NCBI RefSeq assembly: GCF_032598905.1
Contig: NZ_CP122458.1
Coordinates: 10,317,001 to 10,381,000 of the forward strand
Source of the DNA: Streptomyces sp. 11x1
Lineage (GTDB): Bacteria > Actinomycetota > Actinomycetes > Streptomycetales > Streptomycetaceae
DNA: 64,000 nt
Direction of reading: 5' to 3'
Below the pieces are notes generated by a model. It did no database searches. It had not been told where the DNA came from and saw only the letters and a program-made list of their open reading frames with translations. The stretch's first letter is position 1. Every line of letters begins with the position of its first letter. A program made the translations under genes and the position numbers. Below are positions 54,652 through 63,669 of this stretch, piece after piece.

Positions 54652-55482
54652 TCAGGCGTCCCGGCGGACCAGTCGGTGGGCCGCCCCGGCGAGGGCCAGC
54701 GCCACCCAGCCGGCGAAGACCGCGAGTCCCTGCCCCGGTGAAAGGGCATCGGCGGACCCGGTGAGCGCGTAGATCGCCGATCCCGCGTTGCTGGGGAGGT
54801 AAGGGGTGATCGTGTCGTACCAGGAGTCCGGCAGCAGCGTGGCGAGCCCGGGGAGGATGAGCAGGACGCCGACCAGGGCGGCGATGGCTCCGGCAGAGGA
54901 CCGCAGCAGCACCCCCAGGGCCACCCCGGCCACGGCGACCAGACCGAGGTAGACACCGGCGCCGGCCAGGGCGCGCAGTACGCCGTCGTCGCCCAGCGAG
55001 AGCGAGATCTTCTCGCCGTCCAGGCCGGGAACGCCCAGCTGGAACGCGGCCAGCGCGCCGACGGTGCCGAGGACGAGCGCGATCGCACCGATCACGGCGC
55101 TCTTCGCCCACAGCACCGGCAGCCGGCGCGGGACCGCGGTGAGCGTGGAGCGGATCATGCCGGTGCTGTACTCGCCCGCCGACAGCAGCACCCCGAGGAC
55201 GCCCACCGCCAGCGATGCGAAGGTCACCCCGGTCAGCGCCAGGGAGACAGCGTCGCCCGCTCCGGAGGGCTGCCCGGGGGGACCGTCGTCGACGACACCG
55301 GGACTGTAGGTGTAGCCGGCGATCGCCCCGAAGAGGATCAGCAGCACCAGGGCCACCCCGAGGGTGATCCAACTGGAGCGCAGCGACCAGAACTTGGCCC
55401 ACTCCGAGCGCAGCACCCGGCGGCCGGTCACCTTGTGCACCCGCGTACGGGCCGGGACCACGGACAGATCGGTGGCGGTCAT
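54652..55482 (-). CDS. ABC-2 type transporter permease
   Basis: 276 residues with about six hydrophobic segments: LRSEWAKFWSLRSSWITLGV at the N-terminus and YSTGMIRSTLTAVPRRLPVL after the second pair, both typical of actinobacterial ABC-2 permeases. Start overlaps the ATPase stop by one base (TGATG). With the ATPase and two-component system it forms a probable drug or peptide resistance module. Confidence 0.85.
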   Translation of the reverse strand: MTATDLSVVPARTRVHKVTGRRVLRSEWAKFWSLRSSWITLGVALVLLILFGAIAGYTYSPGVVDDGPPGQPSGAGDAVSLALTGVTFASLAVGVLGVLLSAGEYSTGMIRSTLTAVPRRLPVLWAKSAVIGAIALVLGTVGALAAFQLGVPGLDGEKISLSLGDDGVLRALAGAGVYLGLVAVAGVALGVLLRSSAGAIAALVGVLLILPGLATLLPDSWYDTITPYLPSNAGSAIYALTGSADALSPGQGLAVFAGWVALALAGAAHRLVRRDA

Positions 55483-56411
55483 CAGGCGGCCTTTCGCGCG
55501 GGCTCGGCGGGAGCGCTCTGGTATTCGACGGCGTCGGCGGTGAGTTGCATGAAGGCCTCCTCCAAGGAGACGGCCTGCGGGGTGAGTTCGTGCAGGGGCA
55601 CCCCGTGCTGGGCGGCGATCGCCCCGATCTCCCGGGCGTCGAGGCCGGAGACGAGCAACTCCTCGCTGGTGGAGGAGCTGATCGTGACGTCCGGGCCGGC
55701 CAGCAGCGAGCGCAGCTTCAACGGCTCGGTGGTGGCGACCTTCACGCCTCCGCCGCCCGCATCCCGCACGAAGTCGTCCACGGTGGTGTCCGCGAGGAGC
55801 CGCCCCCGCCCGATGATCACCAGATGGTCGGCGATCAGCGCGGTCTCGCTCATCAGGTGCGAGGAGAGCATCACGGCCCGTCCCTCGTCGGCGAGTCGGC
55901 GCAACAGGGTGCGCACCCACAGCACGCCCTCCGGGTCGAGGCCGTTGACCGGCTCGTCGAGCATGACCACCGCCGGGTCGCCGAGCAGGGCGGCGGCGAT
56001 GCCCAGCCGCTGCCCCATGCCGAGAGAGAAGGCCCCCACCCGCTTGCCCGCCACACTGGTCAGCCCGGCCAGCTCGATCACCTCGTCCACCCGGCCGCGC
56101 CCGATGCCATGGGTGTGGGCCAGCGCCATCAGATGGTTGACCGCCGTCCGGCCGGGATGGACCGACTTGGCCTCCAGCAGCGACCCGATCTCGTGCAGCG
56201 GCGCTGCGTGCCGGGCGTAGGACCGTCCGTTGACGGTGACCGTGCCCCCGGTGGGGGAGTCCAGTCCGATGATCATGCGCATGGTCGTGGATTTGCCCGC
56301 GCCGTTGGGTCCCAGGAACCCGGTCACCTCACCGGCCCTGACGGTGAAGCTCAGACGGTCGACCACCGTCCTGTCCCCGTACCGCTTCGTCAGCTCACGC
56401 GCTTCGATCAT
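55482..56411 (-). CDS. ABC transporter ATP-binding protein
   Basis: 309 residues. Walker A LGPNGAGKSTTM, Q-loop region IGSLLEA, signature FSLGMGQRLGIAAAL, Walker B VVMLDEPVNGLDPEG, and switch His in SSHLM. Belongs to the DrrA/BcrA-like group that exports antibiotics. First gene in the operon ATPase-permease, followed by the sensor kinase and regulator on the same strand. Confidence 0.9.
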   Translation of the reverse strand: MIEARELTKRYGDRTVVDRLSFTVRAGEVTGFLGPNGAGKSTTMRMIIGLDSPTGGTVTVNGRSYARHAAPLHEIGSLLEAKSVHPGRTAVNHLMALAHTHGIGRGRVDEVIELAGLTSVAGKRVGAFSLGMGQRLGIAAALLGDPAVVMLDEPVNGLDPEGVLWVRTLLRRLADEGRAVMLSSHLMSETALIADHLVIIGRGRLLADTTVDDFVRDAGGGGVKVATTEPLKLRSLLAGPDVTISSSTSEELLVSGLDAREIGAIAAQHGVPLHELTPQAVSLEEAFMQLTADAVEYQSAPAEPARKAA

Positions 56412-56533
56412 GGCAGTGGGCCTTCCTGCTCGCCTCGGAAGGGGCCGCGATTCCGTCCGCGGCCTCTGCCTTTGAACCTACGAGCGTGGCCGACCGTGCC
56501 CCTGGGACCGCGGGGGACACTTCGGCGCTCCAC

Positions 56534-56549
56534 TGGTACCGGGGTACCA
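56534..56549. promoter_or_regulatory. Palindrome upstream of the ABC ATPase gene
   Basis: Perfect TGGTACC-gg-GGTACCA, 123 bases before the ATPase start, followed by a second dyad-like ggtacgtacgaggtatg (about 56561-56580, minus strand). A plausible site for the adjacent LuxR-type regulator. Confidence 0.45.
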
Positions 56550-56607
56550 CCGGCACGTCATACCTCGTACGTACCGGGCCGGCGACCGACGGCGGCGGGA
56601 GCGGTGT

Positions 56608-56647
56608 GCCTCAGGTGCGCCTCAGACATGCCTCAGCTGTGCCTCAG
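56608..56647. repeat. Four GCCTCAG repeats in exact 11-bp phase
   Basis: GCCTCAG at 56608-56614, 56619-56625, 56630-56636 and 56641-56647. The 7 + 4 spacing is one helical turn, the layout of SARP-type activator sites. The last copy overlaps the stop codon of the synthase gene. The nearest promoter it could serve is that of the ABC operon, about 200 bases away. Confidence 0.65.
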
Positions 56648-57573
56648 GTGCCGGGAGCGTCGCTGCCGCGCTCCTCGCGGGCCCGTCGGCGAGCGCCCAG
56701 CAGCACCCGTAGGGTGCCCGCCACCGGCGGGGACGCGGGACCGCACAACAGCCGGGCACCATGGGCGGACGCCGCGTCGGCGGTCAGCAGCTCGATCCTG
56801 ACGACCGCGTCCAGGAGCACTCCGCCGGGCCCTTCCCCGAGCGCGGTCAGTCCGGCGGCGGTGCGCAGGCAGACGCGGGACGCCTCGATCTGGTCCGCCA
56901 CCAACTCCCGTACGCCCGCCGACTCTTGGCCCGCGACTAGATCCTCGACCGTGACCGAGAAGCGGGCCAGCGTCTCGGCCGGGATGCCCAGCCGGCCTTC
57001 CGGCAGGTCCTCGGCCAGGTCGTTGACGAAGTCCAGCCGCTGGCTGCCCTCCATGAGCGTCCGGCACGCCGCCCGGAACCGCCCGTCGTCGGCCTCCGGG
57101 CCCAGCAGCGACGCGACCAGCATGAACGCAGGCAGCGAGTAGGCGTCCACGTAGGCCTGGTAGTCCGCCTCGGTGGCGAAGCCGGTGAACTCCAAGTCGG
57201 TGGTGGCGGTGGACAGATACTCCTCGACCGTCCCCCGCAGCCGCGGATACTCGGCCGTGGTGTGCAGCAAGGAGCGGATCAGCGGATCGTCGCTCGTCCC
57301 GGTGTCCAGCGCCCCCCGCACCTCCTGCTCCCACGACGCCCACGCCGCGACCCGCCGCGGCTTCGGGCCGGTGTCGAGCAGATTGTCGCCGTGGTGCATC
57401 ACGGCCGTCGCTGCCACGGCGTGGGGCAACATCCGCCGTGGCAGCAGCAGTCGAGCCGCGAGATACGAGGTGCGCCGGGCACGCGCCACCAGGTCCCGCT
57501 GTTCGCCGTAGTCCTTCCGCAACCCCGGCTCCCGGATGCCCGCCGCGTCCAGACTCCGCTTCCACACACTCAT
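56644..57573 (-). CDS. Squalene/phytoene synthase-family protein
   Basis: 309 residues. The two prenyl-diphosphate motifs are HHGDNLLDTGP (Asp-x3-Asp) and RLDFVNDLAEDL (second Asp motif). These head-to-head synthases condense FPP or GGPP. Family copies outside carotenoid and hopanoid clusters exist in Streptomyces and are not well understood. No desaturase or cyclase is nearby. Confidence 0.78.
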   Translation of the reverse strand: MSVWKRSLDAAGIREPGLRKDYGEQRDLVARARRTSYLAARLLLPRRMLPHAVAATAVMHHGDNLLDTGPKPRRVAAWASWEQEVRGALDTGTSDDPLIRSLLHTTAEYPRLRGTVEEYLSTATTDLEFTGFATEADYQAYVDAYSLPAFMLVASLLGPEADDGRFRAACRTLMEGSQRLDFVNDLAEDLPEGRLGIPAETLARFSVTVEDLVAGQESAGVRELVADQIEASRVCLRTAAGLTALGEGPGGVLLDAVVRIELLTADAASAHGARLLCGPASPPVAGTLRVLLGARRRAREERGSDAPGT

Positions 57574-57643
57574 GCGTTGATCGTAGAGAAGGACATCGAT
57601 GTCGCGACGCCCCCCGGGGTGCGCTGTGCACCGCGTGCTGGCG

Positions 57644-58675
57644 TTACTTCTGCTTCCAGGCCCAGTGCAGCCGGTCCAGGCCGCTCTGGTTGTTGACCTT
57701 CAGGCTGAGGCGGGTGCCGGTGCCCTGGAGGGTGGTGAGGGAGTAGGTGTCACCGTTGCGCAGACCGGGCCAGTAGACCGAACCGAGGCCCAGCTCCCGG
57801 ATGATGTCGGTAGCGGCCTGGATGTAGGCGACCTCGTTGGAGCCGTTGACCGGGCCGTTGTAGTCGAGGCCGGTGGTCATGGAGGCCCCGAACTCGTCGA
57901 GGATGGTGCGCGAGGCACAGGTGCCGATGCGCTCCTTGAAGTCCGTCTTCCACTGGTCGACGCTGGTCCAGTCGGTGTGCCAGAAGCCGTAGTTGTGCAG
58001 GGCGATCCGGGTACCGTTCAGCCGGCTGTCGGCGCAGATCGGCTTGACGTCCTCGCTGTACTTGAAGCCGCCGATGAGGACCCGGTCGCGGGGGACGGCG
58101 CGGTGCGTGGCCAGCCAGCGCGCGGCGACGTCGCGCCACTCCTCGGAGGTGTAGCCGAACGGCTCGTTCATCGGCTCGAAGTACACCTTGCCGGTGCGGC
58201 CGTACGCGGAGGTGATCCGCGCCCACATGCGGTCCCAGGCGGCCTGGTCGTCGATCTTGCCGTCCTTGGCGTTGTCGGCCTCCCAGTAGCCCAGGATGAC
58301 CTTGAAGCCCTTGGCGGTGGCGGCGTCGATCGCGGCCCGGTACGACTTCCAGAAGGGGCCGTTCACGGAGGTGGGGTTGACCGGCAGACGGACCGTGTCG
58401 ACGCCGAGCTTGGCGAAGCCCCCGATGATCGCCCGGGACTTGGCGTACGTGGTGCCATAGGTGTCGCTGGTGGACAGGCCCGAGGGAACGACCGCGTCGT
58501 CGGCGAAGTTGTCGCGCGGGTCGGCCCAGTTCACGCCGCGGAAGTCACTGACCGGCGGCGGTGAGGCGTGGCGGGAGGAGGCGGACGCGGGGGAGGCGAG
58601 GACTCCGCCGAATGCCGTGATGCCGGCCAGCGATGCCGCGAGGCAGGCTGTCCCGCGATGGTTCTTTCGTGGCAC
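57644..58675 (-). CDS. Secreted GH5-type glycoside hydrolase
   Basis: 343 residues from GTG 58675, which has AAGGGA upstream. Signal peptide about residues 1-33 ending SPASASS. GH5 barrel: VDTVRLPVNP, YFEPMNEPFGY (acid/base Glu), ALHNYGFW and ILDEFGASM (nucleophile Glu). Probably an endo-acting beta-glucanase or mannanase. The second GH5 gene at 62462-63529 is from a different subfamily by sequence. Confidence 0.8.
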   Translation of the reverse strand: MPRKNHRGTACLAASLAGITAFGGVLASPASASSRHASPPPVSDFRGVNWADPRDNFADDAVVPSGLSTSDTYGTTYAKSRAIIGGFAKLGVDTVRLPVNPTSVNGPFWKSYRAAIDAATAKGFKVILGYWEADNAKDGKIDDQAAWDRMWARITSAYGRTGKVYFEPMNEPFGYTSEEWRDVAARWLATHRAVPRDRVLIGGFKYSEDVKPICADSRLNGTRIALHNYGFWHTDWTSVDQWKTDFKERIGTCASRTILDEFGASMTTGLDYNGPVNGSNEVAYIQAATDIIRELGLGSVYWPGLRNGDTYSLTTLQGTGTRLSLKVNNQSGLDRLHWAWKQK

Positions 58676-58796
58676 CAGATCCCTTTCTGGACAGTTGCGT
58701 CCGCGAAACCCGGCTGTGCGGATCGGCGGCTCTGTGGTTCCCGCAACGTAGAAGAGATCTCGAACAGAGGTCAACACATCTGCACATCAAATTTCA

Positions 58797-59222
58797 TCAA
58801 GAACCATTGAATCGCTGGCCATCGAAGGCCAGTTGCGACCCGGTGAGCCGGACCCGGATGCCGTCCTCCTCCACGCGTACGTCGCGCAGCCGCACGTTCC
58901 CGCGCTCCGGCTCCGGCAGTTCGAAGGAGAGGGACAGCCGGTCGGCGAGCGCGGGCCGGGTGAGCCGTGACAGGGCGTCGAGGAGGTCGGGATCGAGGCC
59001 GAGACGGCGCAGTACGCCGGGGTTGGCCAGGGCCAGGTCGATGAGGTTGAGGTTCTGGGCCTGGCGGGCGAAACGCGGTGACCCGGTCAGTTCCGTGAGC
59101 TTGCCCCGACGTAGTTCACGATCGCGACGTGGGACCGTGGAGACGGTTCCCCGGGGGACGAACGGGTGCTGACCGACTGTCACCGAAGGTGCCCTTCCCC
59201 GTACAGTCCGTGCTGCGAGCAT
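58797..59222 (-). pseudogene. Fragment resembling the C-terminus of a DUF2993 (LmeA-like) protein
   Basis: About 70 residues at the C-terminal end (RPALADRLSLSFELPEPERG, then LRDVRVEEDGIRVRLTGSQL) look like the last strands of DUF2993, a lipid-binding or membrane-associated fold. The N-terminal part, including the signal or anchor expected in the family, is absent, and residues 1-45 of the frame look like non-coding sequence ahead of the P450 gene. It is either a short cytoplasmic version or a relic. Confidence 0.45.
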
Positions 59223-59248
59223 CGAGCAGTCGAGCAGGGGGAAGACAC

Positions 59249-60580
59249 ATGGACACCGAAGCCGGTCCCGGCTCTCTTCCGCATGCGCCCGGAGCGGCCC
59301 CGCCCGTCCCCGAGGCCGAACCGGCGCTGGTGGACCGGTGGCGGGCGGACGGGGGTGAGCTGATCGACCTGCTGACGCTGGTGCGGCAACAGCTCGGCGG
59401 GGTCGCGGCGTTCCGCCTCGGGCCGACGCCCACTGTTCTCGTCACCGACCCGCAGGCGGTCCGGCACGTCCTCGTCCTGCGGCCGGAGTGCTACGTCAAA
59501 CGCTCGCACCGAGCCCGTCTGCTGATCGGCGACGGCCTCCTGGCCGCCGACGGCGCGGCGTGGAAGCGGCAACGCCGGTTGCTGCAGTCCCAGTTCACCG
59601 GCCCCGGGATGCGCCGCTACGAACAGCGCATCACCGCCGCCGCCCGTACCACCGCCGCACGCTGGGACGCGTACGCCCGTACGGGGCAGACCTTCGATCT
59701 CGGCCAGGAGATGCGCCGGTTCGCCCTGGACACCATCTGGCGTTCCCTCACCGGCCACCCCCTCGACGACGAGACCCAGCGCGAACTGGCGGCCGTGGAA
59801 GCCGTGGGGGCCGCGCTGCCGGCCCTGCCCGCTGACGCCGACAAAGCCCGGGAGGCGGTCGCCGCCGACCTCGCACGCATCGACGCGGTCGCCCGGCACG
59901 CCATCGACGCCGCCCGCGACGGCGATGCGGGCCCCCACGGCCCGGGACTGCTGCACGTGCTGACCGATGCGTCCACCGAGCACCCCGAGTACACCGACCA
60001 GCTGATCCGCGACGAGTTCGTCACCCTGCTGGCGGCCGGACACGAAACGACCGCCACCACGCTGACCTGGCTGTACCTGCTCCTAGACCGGCACCCCGAA
60101 GCCCGGGAACGGGCACACGCCGCCGGCGCCGAGGACTCGCCGGAACGCCGACAGGCCGTGCAGGCCCTGATCCACGAGACGCTCCGCTTCTACCCGTCGG
60201 CCTGGATCCTGACCCGCCACGCCGCCGAGGACGACGTCCTCGGCGGTCACACCGTCGAAGCGGGCTCCGACCTCCTGGTCTGCCCCTACCTCACCCATCG
60301 CGATCCCGCCCTGTGGCCGGACCCCGAGCGCTTCGACCCGGGGCGCTTCACCTCCCCGGGCGGCCGCCCCACCCACCCGGGCGCGTACTTCCCCTTCGGC
60401 ATCGGGCCCCGCGCCTGCCTCGGTCTCCAGTTCGCGCTGCGGGAGTCGACCGTGCTCCTCGAGCACCTGCTGCCGGCCCACCTCCCGGTCTTCCACTCCG
60501 ATCCGCCGAAGGCCGTCCACAGCATCACCGTCCGCCCCGACGGCCCCACTCCCGTCAGCCTGAAACCGCCACGGGACTGA
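59249..60580 (+). CDS. Cytochrome P450
   Basis: 443 residues with GGGGGAAG upstream. I-helix LLAAGHETTATTLTWLYLLL (acid-alcohol pair E-T), K-helix HETLRFYP (ExxR), and heme loop FPFGIGPRACLG (Cys ligand) are intact. Class I bacterial type, needing ferredoxin and reductase, neither adjacent. The next gene is an acyl-CoA synthetase, so a fatty-acid or acyl substrate is conceivable. Confidence 0.9.
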   Translation: MDTEAGPGSLPHAPGAAPPVPEAEPALVDRWRADGGELIDLLTLVRQQLGGVAAFRLGPTPTVLVTDPQAVRHVLVLRPECYVKRSHRARLLIGDGLLAADGAAWKRQRRLLQSQFTGPGMRRYEQRITAAARTTAARWDAYARTGQTFDLGQEMRRFALDTIWRSLTGHPLDDETQRELAAVEAVGAALPALPADADKAREAVAADLARIDAVARHAIDAARDGDAGPHGPGLLHVLTDASTEHPEYTDQLIRDEFVTLLAAGHETTATTLTWLYLLLDRHPEARERAHAAGAEDSPERRQAVQALIHETLRFYPSAWILTRHAAEDDVLGGHTVEAGSDLLVCPYLTHRDPALWPDPERFDPGRFTSPGGRPTHPGAYFPFGIGPRACLGLQFALRESTVLLEHLLPAHLPVFHSDPPKAVHSITVRPDGPTPVSLKPPRD

Positions 60581-60727
60581 GGAGACGCCCACTGGCGGGC
60601 GCCCGCTGTTGCCGTGCTGGTCGGGGCCTGATGCGCGAATTCGCCACGGACTCGCCCTCGGCCTCGGCCCGTGGCCCGGGTCGACGGCGTAGCCTGCGGC
60701 GGGCCGACGCCTGACGAGGAGCCGCTC

Positions 60728-62326
60728 GTGACCACCCCTGAAGCGACGAGACCCCACCCGCGCAACTCGGGCCTGCGGGTGGACCTCAACCCGGCCGCCG
60801 CCGTCGCACGCAACGCCCACCATCAGGGCGCCTCCGTCGTCATCCGCTATCCGGGCGGCGACCTCACCTACGCCGAACTCGACGACAGGTCCGCCCGCCT
60901 GGCCACCGTGCTGGCCCACGGCGGCGTCGGCGACGGGGACCGGGTCGCCCATCTCGGCCTCAACAGCAGTTCCTTCCTGGTCACCCTGCTGGCCGCCCAC
61001 CGGCTGGGGGCAGTCTTCGTCCCGGTCAACTTCCGCTTGGCGGTGGCCGAGTTGGAGGCCGTCCTCGTCCGCAGCGGTGCCACCGCCCTCGTCTGCGAGG
61101 AGGGGCACCGGGAGAGCGTCGACGAGATCCGCGACCGGACCGCCCTCGCTCGGTTCCTCCTGGTGGACGACGACCCCGAGGCGCCGACCGGCGGCGCGGT
61201 GGGCTGGGAGTCCTGGGCGGGTCTCCTCGCCGAAGCCCCGCCCGCGACCTCCGTGGCCGCGAAGTCCGCCGACGACCCGGCGATCCTGATGTTCACCTCC
61301 GGCACCACCGGCACGCCCAAGGGTGTCCTGCTCACCCACGGAAACGTCTGGTGGAACGGCGTGAACGTCGACCTCCGACTCGACACCCGCCGCGGCGACG
61401 TCACCTACGCCGCCGCCCCGCTCTTCCACATCGGCACCCTGAACAGCTTCGTGATCCGGACCCTGGTGCGCGGGGGCACGGTGGTCGTCGGTCGCGGGTT
61501 CGACCCACGGACGTGTTTCGACGACCTGGTCACCCACCGGGTCAACTCCATGTTCGGCGTCCCCCAGATGTTCGCCGCCCTGGCGAGAGAACCCGGTCTG
61601 TTCGACCGGGACCTCGGTCATCTGCGGTCGATCGTGGTCGCGGGCGCCCCGGTACCACCCTCGCTCATCGAGCTCTACGCCCGGCACGGCGTACTGCTCC
61701 AGCAGGCCTGGGGCCTGACAGAGACCGCCCCGTTCGCGACACATCTGCCTGTGGAGCGCACCCGGGAGAAGATCGGTTCAGCGGGGATCCCCATGTCGTT
61801 CACCGAGGTCCGGGTCGTCGACGTGGCCACCAACGCCCCCCTGGGGCCGGGCGAACCGGGGGAGATCGTCGTACGCGGCCCCAACGTCACCCCCGGCTAC
61901 TGGAACGACCCCGAGGCCACCCGTGCCGCCTTCGACGAGGAGGGCTGGTTCCACTCGGGCGACATCGGCCACCTGGACGAGGACGGCTGCCTGTACATCG
62001 TCGACCGGCTCAAGGACATGATCATCAGCGGCGGCGAGAACATCTACCCGGCCGAGGTCGAGCGGGTCCTGGCGGCCATGCCGGGGGTCGGGGACGTCGC
62101 CGTGGTCGGCGTCCCCGACGAAGAGTGGGGCGAGAGCGTGCAGGCCGTCGTGAGCGTGGACGGGACGGCGGAGATCACCCTGGAGGCCGTCCACGCCTAC
62201 GCGGCGGACCGGCTGGCCCGGTACAAGCTGCCCGAGCGCCTGACCGTCGTGCCGGCCGTCCCGAGGAACGCCTCCGGGAAGCTGGACAAGGCCGGCGTCC
62301 GGCGCCTGGTCGCAGGCGCGGACTGA
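60728..62326 (+). CDS. Long-chain/aromatic acyl-CoA synthetase (AMP-binding)
   Basis: 532 residues from GTG with GAGGAG upstream. P-loop MFTSGTTGTPKGVLLTHGN, A5 WGLTETAP, A7 HSGDIGHLDEDGCL, A8 DRLKDMIISGGENIYPAEVE and A10 PRNASGKLDK (catalytic Lys) are present. It activates a carboxylic acid to acyl-AMP and acyl-CoA. Lies 147 bases after the P450 on the same strand. Confidence 0.9.
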   Translation: MTTPEATRPHPRNSGLRVDLNPAAAVARNAHHQGASVVIRYPGGDLTYAELDDRSARLATVLAHGGVGDGDRVAHLGLNSSSFLVTLLAAHRLGAVFVPVNFRLAVAELEAVLVRSGATALVCEEGHRESVDEIRDRTALARFLLVDDDPEAPTGGAVGWESWAGLLAEAPPATSVAAKSADDPAILMFTSGTTGTPKGVLLTHGNVWWNGVNVDLRLDTRRGDVTYAAAPLFHIGTLNSFVIRTLVRGGTVVVGRGFDPRTCFDDLVTHRVNSMFGVPQMFAALAREPGLFDRDLGHLRSIVVAGAPVPPSLIELYARHGVLLQQAWGLTETAPFATHLPVERTREKIGSAGIPMSFTEVRVVDVATNAPLGPGEPGEIVVRGPNVTPGYWNDPEATRAAFDEEGWFHSGDIGHLDEDGCLYIVDRLKDMIISGGENIYPAEVERVLAAMPGVGDVAVVGVPDEEWGESVQAVVSVDGTAEITLEAVHAYAADRLARYKLPERLTVVPAVPRNASGKLDKAGVRRLVAGAD

Positions 62327-62347
62327 GGACGCTCCCGGACCCTGCGG

Positions 62348-62387
62348 CCGGGAGCCGGGAGCCGGGAGCCGGGAGCCGGGAGCCGGG
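62348..62387 (+). repeat. Heptamer tandem repeat CCGGGAG
   Basis: Five perfect ccgggag units (62348-62382) and a partial sixth, 22 bases after the synthetase stop. Likely slipped-strand expansion; a variable-number locus. Confidence 0.75.
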
Positions 62388-62390
62388 GTC

Positions 62391-62426
62391 GGCACCGTGC
62401 GCGCGGTGGGCCGTGCGCACGGTGCC
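62391..62426 (+). terminator. Hairpin terminator after the acyl-CoA synthetase
   Basis: Perfect 12-bp stem ggcaccgtgcgc / gcgcacggtgcc with a 12-base loop, between convergent genes. Confidence 0.7.
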
Positions 62427-62461
62427 GGTCGGGCGGCTCCCGCCGTCCTCCTGGTCACCCG

Positions 62462-63529
62462 TCAGAAGTCGTCCGGTGTCCTGACGCGCTCACGGATCCA
62501 GACGCCCGCGGGCTTGAGGGAGGACGTGCCGGTCCACGGACCGTTGCCGGCGCAGGTGCCCTGCTTGAAGACGGCGCCGCTGCGCTGGTCGTCGGAGTAG
62601 TTCCAGTTGACCCAGCTGATCTTCTTGGCCGCCAGGAGATCGAGGTAGCGCTGCGACATGGCGAAGTCGTTCGCGCCCTCGCCCGCGTAGTTCTGGGTGC
62701 CGAACTCGGTGACGAAGACGGGGATGCGGTCGGCCGCGCGGGAGAGGGTCCGCAGGTACTCGTCCCGGTGCGAGTAGGCGTAGAAGTGGAAGGTGTACAT
62801 GATGTTGGCGGCGTTCACCGGGTTGCCGACCACCTCGGACTCGTCCGCGCCCTCCGACACACCGAGCGAGGACCAGGCACGGGTGCCGACCAGGATCGGG
62901 GTGTCCGGGTCCTTGGCCCTGATGACGGGGATGAGCTGCTCGGCGTAGCTCTTGATGCGGGACCAGCTCACGCCGCTGGGCTCATTGGCTATCTCGTACA
63001 GCAGGTTGTTCTTGTCGCGGTGGCGCTGTGCGATCTCGGAGAAGAAGGTCTTGGCGCGGGCGAGGTTGTAGTGCGGGTCGCCCGGGTCGAGCATGTGCCA
63101 GTCGACGATGACGTACATGCCACGGGCCGTGGCCTGTTCGACGGCCGAGTGGACCAGGTCGGTGAAGCGGCGCGGATCGGTCTCGTACCCGTCCTCCTGG
63201 ATGTACATGGAGACGCGCAGGACGTCCGCCTTCCAGTCGGTGGCGAGGGCGTTGAGCGAGCCGCTGGTGACGCACTGGCTGTACCACTGCAGCCCGTGGG
63301 TGCTCATCCCGCGGAGCTGGATCGTTTTTCCTTGCTGGTTGCAGAGCTTGGTGCCGCAGACCTTGAGCTGCCCGTTGGCGGCGACGGGGGTGGCCGCGGC
63401 CGCGCTCGGGGCCGTGCGGGTTCCGGGGGTGGTGGGGGTGGTGGGGGCGGACTGCGCGGTCGCGGGGGTGAGGACGAGGCCGAGGAGCAGCAGCGCGGCG
63501 ACGAGCAGAACGGATCGTGCCGGTCTCAT
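62462..63529 (-). CDS. Secreted GH5 endoglucanase-type cellulase
   Basis: 355 residues with AGGAG upstream. Signal peptide about residues 1-28 (LLVAALLLLGLVLTPATAQS) and a Thr/Pro linker. GH5_2-type barrel: RGMSTHGLQWY, VIVDWHMLDPGDP, LYEIANEPSG (acid/base Glu), YTFHFYAYSH and FVTEFGTQ (nucleophile Glu). No carbohydrate-binding module. A perfect dyad at its promoter suggests control by a carbohydrate repressor. Confidence 0.88.
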   Translation of the reverse strand: MRPARSVLLVAALLLLGLVLTPATAQSAPTTPTTPGTRTAPSAAAATPVAANGQLKVCGTKLCNQQGKTIQLRGMSTHGLQWYSQCVTSGSLNALATDWKADVLRVSMYIQEDGYETDPRRFTDLVHSAVEQATARGMYVIVDWHMLDPGDPHYNLARAKTFFSEIAQRHRDKNNLLYEIANEPSGVSWSRIKSYAEQLIPVIRAKDPDTPILVGTRAWSSLGVSEGADESEVVGNPVNAANIMYTFHFYAYSHRDEYLRTLSRAADRIPVFVTEFGTQNYAGEGANDFAMSQRYLDLLAAKKISWVNWNYSDDQRSGAVFKQGTCAGNGPWTGTSSLKPAGVWIRERVRTPDDF

Positions 63530-63549
63530 GGGGGACTCCTGCCAACTGG

Positions 63550-63564
63550 TAGGAAACTTTCCTA
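63550..63564. promoter_or_regulatory. Palindrome upstream of the GH5 cellulase
   Basis: Perfect TAGGAAA-C-TTTCCTA, 21-35 bases before the start codon, in an AT-rich patch with aaaaggga downstream. It differs from the CebR box TGGGAGCGCTCCCA, so another regulator is expected. Confidence 0.6.
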
Positions 63565-63669
63565 ACAGAAAAGGGATTAGCAGTTGGTCCGGACCTTTGC
63601 AAGGGGTGATGCGGAACCGCCCCGGAGTGATTTCCGGGGCGGGACGGTGTCCGTCAGGGTGGTGTGCGG

